From Lactarius indigo (taxonomy: Eukaryota; Basidiomycota; Agaricomycetes; Russulales; Russulaceae): a stretch of 64,000 bases of DNA. The stretch is from assembly GCA_025766275.1 (NCBI GenBank), contig JAFKAC010000001.1:372001-436000 (forward strand), given 5' to 3'. The notes below the pieces were generated by a model. That model did not search any database and was not told the DNA's origin. It saw only the letters and a list, made by a program, of their open reading frames with translations. Positions 56,680-64,000 of the stretch are shown piece by piece (positions within the stretch are counted from its first letter, which is position 1; each line of letters starts with the position of its first letter). A program made the position numbers and the translations under genes.

Positions 56680-58359
56680 GTGGCTCTCACCAGCCGAAGC
56701 CGAACACAGTTCGTCAAAGAGTACCTGGAGCGGCATCCTTACGACGACCTAAGACCTTCTATCAAAGGAACCGCTCTCTGGAGGAACACTCCACACGACG
56801 AAGGGTACTACGTCTACGACCCCGATAAACTCACATACGAACCAATCGAGTACATTGAAGATCAACATATCTGGGCCTACGTTGCCTACTCCGACTCAAA
56901 GCACTCCTGGTACTCCTACAAACCCGTCCCTGCACACCTAGGCCTAGGACCAGGAAAAGGACAAATCAGCGCCATCGAGGCTGATTCCGATATCGAAGAA
57001 CCATCTTCCGAACCCGATTTAGACAACCCAACACTTACGCCTACCATCCAACGACCTGTGGACTTCGCGTCGTATGCCAACATGTCCACCACCCAACTCT
57101 CCACCACCCTCACCTCCTCGCAACCAACCGCAGGGTCCTCGGCAGCGAATCCTACAAGTAGTGGAGGACATCTTGTGGGAGGAAGTATGTCGGCAAGCGG
57201 AGGAGGCACTGCGGGAGGCGCAGGAAGCCATCATGGAGGCGGTGTGCCTGGAGGTGGAGGCGGTGCGCCTGGAGGTGGAGGCGGTGCGCCTGGAGGTGGA
57301 GGCGGTGCGCCTGGAGGCGGAGGCGGCGCGCCTGGAGGCGGAGGCGGCGGAGCAGCAGCAGGTCCCGCTGCTGGAGGACCCCCCCCAAACGGACGACTCG
57401 GAGGGAATCCCCCACCAGAATTCACTGGGGATCGGGAAGCCAGCAGAGCTTTCCTAAACGCCTTTGCACTCTACCGAGGGATGAACCCGAATGTCCAACA
57501 ATTAACCCTCCCTTATTCACGCGCTATGACCCTTCTCTCGTATATCCGGGGGCCGTTAGTAGACGACTGGGTCGAAGAACAGATACAGTGGCTAGCCGAC
57601 CAATTGGCGGGAGGAGTAGCCATGAACGCCGAAAACCTATGGAACACTATCAAAACAAGGTTCATCCAGGCATACACCGACACTACCCAACAACAAAAAG
57701 CCCGCCACGCCATTCAAAGCTTACGAATGGACAAAGAAGACATCGACACCTACATAGCCAAGTTCTCTAACCTGGCCAATAAGGCAGGATACAACAAGGA
57801 CGAGGCCACTACCCTGGAAATTTTCCAGAAAGGCCTCCCAAATGCGTTAGTCATAAACGCAATCAAGTTCCACCACCCCGTAGACTGGGACGATTGGAAA
57901 ACGGCGGTTACGCTTCAGCAAGCAGAATACCTCCTCCTCAAAGATAGACTCACCAAAGGAAGAACAGACAAGAAAGGAGGAGCCTCCCGCAACCAATGGC
58001 TGAACGCTCTCAACAAAACCAGGGACCCAAATGCAATGGACGTCAGCCGAACTCGCGCCAGGGCAGCAATGACGGAGGACGAAAAGAAGCTACTCCAGAA
58101 AGAAGGAAGATGCTTCCGATGCCGAGGACAAGGGCACATCTCTAAATTCTGTCCTCAAAAAACCACCACCATCAAAGCAGCAGGAACGAATGACCCTACC
58201 CCAACTACCGCCACTATCTCAATGACCGCATCACGTCCCCTTTCCAACGAGGAACAAGCCGACGCCCAGGTAGCGGCCTTATTCGCCCAAACCCCTGAAG
58301 TACAAGAATTAATGGTAGACAAACTCTTCAGACAAAAGAAGGATTTTCTGAACGCTTGA
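56680..58359 (+). CDS. Chromovirus-3 gag
   Basis: 560 codons, GTG start at 56680 (ACAGTGGCT: A at -3, G at +4), stop TGA 58357-58359. First in-frame ATG is about 130 codons downstream (MSTTQ), but the upstream part (ALWRNTPHDEGYYVYDPDKL...SWYSYKP) aligns with the Chromovirus-2 N-terminus, so it is coding. A Gly-rich tract is built of 24-bp repeats (GGAGGTGGAGGCGGTGCGCC, about 57237-57350). Helical capsid-like core (about 57430-57990) and a nucleocapsid knuckle CFRCRGQGHISKFC near 58112 (C-x2-C-x4-H-x4-C). No break. Expressed from the LTR promoter, with pol made by a -1 shift at the end. Confidence 0.88.
   Translation: MALTSRSRTQFVKEYLERHPYDDLRPSIKGTALWRNTPHDEGYYVYDPDKLTYEPIEYIEDQHIWAYVAYSDSKHSWYSYKPVPAHLGLGPGKGQISAIEADSDIEEPSSEPDLDNPTLTPTIQRPVDFASYANMSTTQLSTTLTSSQPTAGSSAANPTSSGGHLVGGSMSASGGGTAGGAGSHHGGGVPGGGGGAPGGGGGAPGGGGGAPGGGGGAPGGGGGGAAAGPAAGGPPPNGRLGGNPPPEFTGDREASRAFLNAFALYRGMNPNVQQLTLPYSRAMTLLSYIRGPLVDDWVEEQIQWLADQLAGGVAMNAENLWNTIKTRFIQAYTDTTQQQKARHAIQSLRMDKEDIDTYIAKFSNLANKAGYNKDEATTLEIFQKGLPNALVINAIKFHHPVDWDDWKTAVTLQQAEYLLLKDRLTKGRTDKKGGASRNQWLNALNKTRDPNAMDVSRTRARAAMTEDEKKLLQKEGRCFRCRGQGHISKFCPQKTTTIKAAGTNDPTPTTATISMTASRPLSNEEQADAQVAALFAQTPEVQELMVDKLFRQKKDFLNA
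58341..58347 (+). promoter_or_regulatory. candidate -1 frameshift site, Chromovirus-3
   Basis: G-GAT-TTT in the gag frame, nine nucleotides before the gag stop; pol is open in the -1 frame across it (GFSERLNP). Same heptamer and relative place as in Chromovirus-1. Confidence 0.6.
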
Positions 58360-60989
58360 ACCCGGCGGCCTGGGCTAGAGCATTAAAACTTAGCGTGTAC
58401 AATAGCAGATTCCGATCTATGCGAATTCCAGTACTTTTCAAATCTGCTCACGCAACGGCCGAACGAAACGTTTTGGTAGACTCGGGCGCAACAGACAACT
58501 TCATAAGCGCAAACCTCCTGAAACGACTCAAAATAGCCTGGCTACCTACCGAACGCTCCATCAAAATATGGAACGTAGATGGAACCCACAACCAAGGAGG
58601 AGAGATCACATCTTTCACCGACCTCACCGTCAAAACCGGGGGAAAGACCCAAAACCTTCGATTCCTTATCACGGATTTAGGAAACGACGAAGTCATACTA
58701 GGATACCCCTGGTTTACGGCCTTTGAACCCAAGTTCCACTGGCGAGACGCCACACTCGATGAAGAGTTCCAACCAGTGGTTATTACCAGTCTGTATCTGT
58801 CCGACGAAGCCATGCCTCTCGAAGCAACTATCAAGGCATTGGAGACGTATCAACTGGACGAATCAGCCTGGGAACAGCTACAAGAAGAAGACGAACCTTG
58901 TATCCGGCTGCGAAAAACAACAACAGCATCAGAATTAGCGCAACAAGAAGCGGCCAAAAGACCCCAGAAAACCTTCGAAGAGATGGTCCCGGAAGAGTAT
59001 CGGAGGCATCAGAAAGTTTTCAGTGAGGAAGCGTCCCAGCGCTTTCCCCCCTCATGCCCGTGGGACCACGCCATCGATCTAGTCCCAACCGCCCCTGAAA
59101 CAATGGATTGCAAAGTATACCCACTCACAATACCGGAAAACGAAAAATTAACAGAATTCGTAACCGAACACTTGGAAAAGAAGTACATCCAACCGTCCAA
59201 GTCCCCTTACGCATCTCCCTTCTTCTTCATCAAAAAGAAGGATGGGAAACTACGCCCGGTACAGGATTACCGCCGCCTCAACGAACTAACCGTAAAAAAT
59301 CACTACCCACTCCCCCTAATCCCCGAACTTATCGACAAGATCCGAGAAGCAAGGCTTTACTCGAAACTTGATATCCGATGGGGATACAACAACGTTCGGA
59401 TCAAACAGGGGGACGAATGGAAGGCGGCGTTCAAGACAAATCAGGGGCTGTTCGAACCACGAGTCATGTTCTTTGGCCTCACAAATTCCCCTAGCACCTT
59501 CCAAACCATGATGGACACTATCTTTCGGGAGCTGGTGCTAACAGGGGAAGTAATTGTCTACATGGACGATATCCTAATCGCGACTTCAGACGACCGCACC
59601 CACCACAGAATGGTATTACACCAAGTCCTCGACCTCTGCGACAAACACGACCTATATATCAAACCGGAAAAATGCGTGTTCGAAGTCCATGAGGTGGAAT
59701 ACCTGGGGCTAATCATTGGACACGGACGATTACGAATGGACCCAGTCAAGGTGCAAGGAGTCCGAGAATGGAAGGCGCCGACATCACTCAAAGAAGTACG
59801 AGCCTTTCTAGGATTCTGCAATTTCTACCGGCGGTTTATACGAGGATTCTCTACAATTGCGAGGCCCCTCCATGATCTTACAAAGAAGGACGTTCCCTGG
59901 GAATGGACAGAAGCCAGACAAAAAGCCTTTGACACCATCAAAGAGAGAATCAGTTCGGAACCGGTCTTGCTATTCCCGAAATTAGATCAACCCTTCGAAA
60001 TCGAAGTCGATGCTTCAAGCTACGCCCTGGGGGCTGTTCTAAATCAGAAGGGAGAAGACAACAAAATGCACCCGGTCGCATTCTATTCCGAATCCCTGTC
60101 CGAGGCCGAACGCAATTACGACATTTACGACCGGGAGCTACTAGCGATTGTCAAAGCGTTACGCACCTGGCGGACATATCTTGTAGGATCCCCCCACCTA
60201 ATAACAATCCATACAGACCACACCAACCTGCAATATTGGAAAGAACCCAGGAAAATCAGTCGACGAATAGCACGGGAGTTCCAAGAGCTGTCGGAGTACA
60301 ACTTTATACTCAAACACATCCCTGGTACCAAGAATACGCAGGCAGACTCCTTATCAAGAAGACCTGATTATAATGACGGCACCAGCGACAATGACCACGT
60401 CACAGTACTCCCAGATGACGTATTCCTCAAAATCACCCAAACGTCTATGCATGACATGGATATATGGACTCAAATTGCACAGAATATGGACGAAGCAACA
60501 CTCCTCCCATGGATAGAACCCCACAATCTAAAGAAACACGATGGGCTGTGGTGGAAGGGCGATGCTCTTGTTGTTGTGGGAAACAACGAACTTAAATGGG
60601 GGGTGATCACCTTTTTCCACGACACTCCAAGCGCAGGACATCCAGGAATTGCAAACACTCTAGAGCTATTACGACACGATTTCTGGTGGCCCAACATGCG
60701 CAAAGACGTGGAAGCCTACGTCAAGGGATGTGCAACATGCCAAAGTAACAAGATCAATCATCACCGACAGAAGCCCCACCTATTTCCTATCACCACTGAT
60801 TCATCGGCCGAACCGTTCGAAGTGGTAGCCATGGACTTCATAGTCAAACTACCGATGTCAAAAGGGTTCGACTCGATCCTCACCGTCACGGACCATGACT
60901 GCTCAAAAGCGGCAATATTCATACCGTGTAACGAAGCCATAATGTCGGAAGGTGTGGCAAAACTTTACCTCCAACATGTCTATCCCCGA
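58342..60989 (+). pseudogene. Chromovirus-3 pol (truncated in integrase)
   Basis: In the -1 frame to gag. Protease (LVDSGATDNFI near 58470), RT (SKSPYASPFFFIKKKDGKLR; KLDIRWGYNNVRIK near 59375; intact YMDD at about 59560), RNase H (EVDASSYALG near 60005; DRELLAIVKALRTW), integrase N-terminal zinc-binding region (AGHPGI...CATCQSNK, about 60630-60740) and first core Asp (VAMDFIVKLP, about 60830). Homology ends at about 60989 before the second catalytic Asp; the frame then runs by chance into the adjoining repeat to a stop near 61166. Integrase, chromodomain and 3' LTR are missing. Confidence 0.9.
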
Positions 60990-61224
60990 GCCCATGACGC
61001 AAATCCTTGCGATAGACTCAGTAAAGCCCATGTGCAATTGTGCCATGTCAGTCGGCAAAGCCCATGTGGGCCCATTGTTAATATAATGTGCATATATTTG
61101 TATGGGCCCATCAGGCTTGTCTGCAAACAGTCTCGTGTGGGCCCACATTATCTGTACCGCTGGTAGGATAGCTGCCGAACGAATCGCTTGCATGGGCCCA
61201 CAATGCACCTATGACATTTGTCCC

Positions 61225-62365
61225 GATGAGATTGTAATTGGCCCATGCTGCCAAGGTGCGCATGCTGCCGATGAGCTTGCATTGGCCCATTCTTTGCATG
61301 AGTGAATTCTGCCGAACAGCTTGTATTGGCCCATTCTGCCCATGGGTGAATTCTGCCGAACAGTTTGTATTGGCCCACACTGCCAATGTGTACATGCTAC
61401 CGATGGGTTTGTATTGGCCCACGCTGCCGATGTGTACATGCTGCCGATGGGTTTGTAGTGGCCCATGGTGCTCATGTATTTTCTGCTGACAAGCTCGTAT
61501 TGGCCTATTCTCCCCATGGGTGAATTCTGCCGAATAGCTTGTATTGGCCCCTGGTGCCGATGTGTGTATTCTGTCGATGAGCTTGTATTGGCCCGCCGTA
61601 CTCATGTACGTATTCTGCCGACGAGCTTGTATTGGCCCATTCTTCCCATAGGTGAATTCTGCCGAACAGCTTGTATTGGCCCACGCTGCCAATGTGTACA
61701 TGCTGCCGATGGGCTTGTATTGGCCCACTGTGCTCATGTGTGTATTCTGCCGAACAGCTTGTATTGGCCCATTCTTCCCATGGGTGAATTCTGCCGAACA
61801 GCTTGTATTGGCCCACGCTGCCGACGTGTACATGCTGCCGATGGGTTTGTATTGGCCCACGGTGCTCATGTGTGTATTCTGCTGACAAGCTCGTATTGGC
61901 CTATTCTTCCCATAGGTGAATTCTGCCGAACAGCTTGTATTGGCCCATGGCACCGATGTGTGTATTCTGTCGATGAGCTTGTATTGGCCCACTGTACTCA
62001 TATACATATTCTGCTGACGAGCTTGTATTGGCCCATGGCGTTTGTGTGTTTATGGCTTATATTGGCCCATGGCGCCGAAGTGTACTTGCTGCCGATGAGC
62101 TTGTAATGACCCACGGTAGAAGCGTGTGTATTCTGCCGAATAGCTTGTATTGGCCCATGGCGTCAAGGTATGTATCCTGCCGATGAGCTTGTACTGGCCC
62201 ATTCTGCCAATGTGTGCGTCCTGCCGATGTGCTTGTATTGGCCTGCAGTTTCTTCTTCCAATGAAGTTGGCTCACAGTGTTCATATCTGTACTCTTCCGA
62301 CAAGCATGTATTGACCTGCAATGCCCATGCATACATCCTGCCGATGAGCCTGTATTGGTATGAGG
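61225..62365. repeat. 44-bp minisatellite, about 26 units
   Basis: Tandem units of 44 bp with core CTTGTATTGGCCCA...TG...CTGCCGA. At least three unit types alternate: one ending in GGGTGAATTCTGCCGAACAG, one in AATGTGTACATGCTGCCGATGG, one in CATGTGTGTATTCTGCCGAA, giving a higher-order period near 132 bp in places. Because 44 is not a multiple of 3, long frames appear on both strands (plus 61465-62106; minus 62007-61111) without being evidence of genes. More diverged units precede it from about 61060 (several GGGCCCA). Confidence 0.85.
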
Positions 62366-62389
62366 AGTGTAGCTATGGCATGAGATCAT

Positions 62390-62966
62390 AGTTCTCCCCA
62401 AAATATGTAGTATTCAGGCTCTTCCCTCTCTCATGGAGACCCACAATTTGCTGCCGAAGTGACTCAAGGATCTTCTCATGGCTATCGCATCTGGATTTCA
62501 GATCCTTAATTGTTTTCTCTTGCCAGTCACATCTGACCTTTAGACTCTGGACCTCCCGTTCGAGCTGTTTAACTATATTATTGTTATCTTCGCCCTCAGC
62601 TGCTGATCGATGTGGTGAGCATAGAACCAATGGAAACTAGACCCAATGCACCTGGCGATGCCTCCTCATTGGTTCCCTCCATTGGTTTATTGAGAGGTTG
62701 AGCTTCGACCTCCCGGTTGTTGTCAAGGTCCTCTTCTGGGTGTAGAGGCTTGCCCTTCCTTGAGCTTGTCTTCATATCCTGTTTCCCCTTACCTTTGATA
62801 TTTGGCCTAGCTGCATTTGGATTATTATTTCCTGCATGCCTCCTAGTCTTGTATGTAGTGCTGATAGCTGCTTCACCAATATCATCGGCAACACTCCTTT
62901 TCGCTGCCGATCTGGTAACAATTTCTTTAGCTGCCGGTATGTCACGTTTCCTCGCTAAACCCTTAC
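62390..62966 (-). pseudogene. coiled-coil protein gene, truncated by an LTR
   Basis: Minus strand. From the LTR edge at 62966 a basic Ser/Lys/Asn-rich frame runs (KGLARKRDIPAAKEIVTRSAAKR... to ASPGALGLVSIGS), stopping near 62596. A second frame from about 62610 to 62373 encodes a coiled coil (VKQLEREVQSLKVRCDWQEK...ILESLRQQIVGLHERG), ending ENYDLMP. A one-base shift or an unresolved small intron separates them. Function unknown; the layout resembles short basic/coiled-coil proteins seen in mushroom genomes. Its 5' end is removed by Chromovirus-4. Confidence 0.5.
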
Positions 62967-63429
62967 TGTACCGGTTGTGACTACGGCGGTAAGGTAGATT
63001 AGTCACGGACTTGCGGCCTTAGGGCCTTACGATGTAGTACGATAGGAGATTGCGCGATTGCTGACTGGATTCTGACTCAATCCTAGTACTAGTAGTAGTA
63101 GTATTAGGATTGCGCTACTTACGCGACACGTTGGACGCTACGTTACTGTGACTCATAGCAGCGCTTGAAAGCCTGCTCTTTCTGTATTTAAGGTAGCTGC
63201 GGAAGACCAAGATACGCCATCTTGGTCTTCTTCAATCGTCACTATTAGTCTCTTCCATTCTCGTCTCTTAAGCAACGCGCCTTCCATCACGGAAGAGCTT
63301 GATCCGTCCCTAGTGTCTGCGAACATCTAGAATTGCCTTCGAAGCCATACGCCTTCGCGCGTGACCAGCTAAGTTACCAAAGTCGCCTCAACCGAGCTCA
63401 AGTCGAGCTGACGTCGTGACGGCGTTACA
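62967..63429 (+). repeat. Chromovirus-4 5' LTR
   Basis: 463 bp, TGTACCGGTTGT...GGCGTTACA; longer than the Chromovirus-2 LTR by indels. TATTTAA at 63185-63191; self-primer ATCTTGGTCTT at 63219-63229; matching PBS AAGACCAAGAT at 63432-63442. Confidence 0.85.
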
Positions 63430-63449
63430 TTAAGACCAAGATATCCACT

Positions 63450-64000
63450 GTGGCGACTATCAGTACCAGAGAGCAGTGGACGAGCTTCCGTCCTTATCAC
63501 CTAGACCGAAGGGGAGACCGAAACGTACCAACCCAATTCCTAGGAGCGGCCAGGTGGAGAGACCGAGGAGACGAAACCGGATATTTTGTGGAATTCAACG
63601 GACCTACAAGGTTCAGACCCGTTGAGTTCAATTTCGATCACCTGTGCTGGGTGGAGGTTACGTGGAACCCCATAGACCACCGCTGGGACGTCATCAGACC
63701 AGCAGGAAGACAATACCAGTGCGACATCGACGCACGAGAACTCAATTCGCGAGCCGACTGGGGCCCTATCGACGGCCAACTACGAGAGCATTCCACTGGA
63801 GAAGCAGTCAGTGAGGAAACCGAAGAAGACGAACCAAGTGAAGAGAATCGACCCGCGAGTGTCGGGCCTATTGAACAATACACTATCCAACGAGCTGAGT
63901 CCCTGCACATCTCAGAACAACCAGAGGTCATTCACGTACGGTCCCCAGCCGCGGAGATGGCAACCACAACCATGACTGCAGAAGAAATTATGACCGTAAG
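63450..64000 (+). CDS. Chromovirus-4 gag (5' part)
   Basis: Starts at GTG 63450 (A at -3, G at +4), directly after the primer-binding site; no ATG between the predicted RNA start and here. The frame is open to the window end. N-terminal domain ARWRDRGDETGYFVEF...CWVEVTWNPIDHRWDVIRP and the acidic linker SEETEEDEPSEENRP match Chromovirus-2. The first in-frame ATG (MATTTM) lies about 170 codons in, as in Chromovirus-2. Confidence 0.85.
   Translation, partial: MATISTREQWTSFRPYHLDRRGDRNVPTQFLGAARWRDRGDETGYFVEFNGPTRFRPVEFNFDHLCWVEVTWNPIDHRWDVIRPAGRQYQCDIDARELNSRADWGPIDGQLREHSTGEAVSEETEEDEPSEENRPASVGPIEQYTIQRAESLHISEQPEVIHVRSPAAEMATTTMTAEEIMTV

Larger units (their letters stand above)
56093..60989 (+). 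mobile_element. Chromovirus-3 (Ty3/gypsy), 3' end lost
   Basis: 5' LTR 56093-56661, PBS, complete gag, and pol until the integrase core, where homology stops at about 60989 (LYLQHVYPR) and unrelated repeat sequence begins. No in-frame stop before that point, so it is the best preserved of the three chromoviruses up to its truncation. It lies in the C-terminal domain of Chromovirus-2. Confidence 0.9.
62967..64000 (+). mobile_element. Chromovirus-4 (same family as Chromovirus-2), runs off the window
   Basis: LTR 62967-63429 and the start of gag from GTG 63450. The gag N-terminus is almost the same protein as in Chromovirus-2, with most nucleotide differences silent. No break in the 183 codons visible. 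Preceded by ACCCTTAC. Confidence 0.9.

Noticed and set aside
61111..62106. Long open frames on both strands in the 44-bp repeat (up to 298 codons)
   Set aside because: A 44-bp unit without stops opens all frames; no start context, domain or intron supports a protein.
61225..62365. CRISPR-like array
   Set aside because: Units are contiguous and similar over their full length, with no unique spacers, and the genome is clearly eukaryotic.

Overview
The window looks like a transposon-dense, gene-poor stretch of an Agaricomycete (basidiomycete fungus) nuclear genome. The evidence is: many spliceosomal introns of about 48-70 bp with GT...AG ends; a C2-NACHT-WD40 receptor-like gene; a DUF6535 membrane-protein gene with decayed relatives; two KDZ-type DNA transposase remnants with the cysteine cluster typical of mushroom genomes; and several families of Ty3/gypsy chromoviruses, a Ty1/copia element and a LINE derivative. 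Species cannot be named from the sequence alone.

Layout. 1-989: 3' end of an unrecognised multi-exon gene. 1.7-4.6 kb: decayed copies of an eIF3m-like (PCI protein) gene and of the C-terminal part of a DUF6535 gene, apparently a duplicated convergent pair. 6.1-11.7 kb (minus): a nine-exon STAND/NLR gene with 14 nearly identical WD40 repeats. 12.6-13.3 kb: third eIF3m-like remnant. 16.3-18.8 kb (minus): three-exon DUF6535 gene. 19.5-25.9 kb: an apparently intact copia element (630-bp LTRs, one 1440-codon gag-pol). 26-28.3 kb: a broken Ty3 element. 28.3-41.4 kb: Chromovirus-1, itself interrupted by four later insertions (a 2.4-kb long-inverted-repeat element, a solo LTR of its own family, an inverted copia solo LTR, and an ORF1-only LINE copy); three of these carry perfect target-site duplications. 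41.4-44.4 kb (minus) and 46.6-49.06 kb (plus): two KDZ transposase remnants, separated by a solo LTR that contains another solo LTR, and by a small Cys-motif gene. 49.06-56.09 kb: Chromovirus-2. 56.09-60.99 kb: Chromovirus-3, which cuts Chromovirus-2. 61.2-62.4 kb: a 44-bp minisatellite. 62.4-62.97 kb: a truncated coiled-coil gene (minus). 62.97-64 kb: Chromovirus-4, same family as Chromovirus-2, running off the window.

The most interesting signals are shared by the chromoviruses. (i) In every copy with a 5' end, an 11-nt primer-binding site just after the LTR is perfectly complementary to an 11-mer lying 33-34 nt downstream of the LTR TATA box, which is the signature of Tf1/sushi-type self-priming. 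(ii) The predicted leader (about 226-561 nt) contains no ATG at all, and gag appears to start at GTG-GCN with A at -3 and G at +4 in all four copies, with conserved protein upstream of the first ATG. (iii) gag and pol are joined by a -1 shift at GGATTTT or GGGTTTT. (iv) pol continues past the chromodomain into an extra conserved domain, ending in zinc knuckles in Chromovirus-1. Together these suggest a self-primed, possibly GUG-initiated, frameshifting chromovirus lineage with an accessory C-terminal domain.
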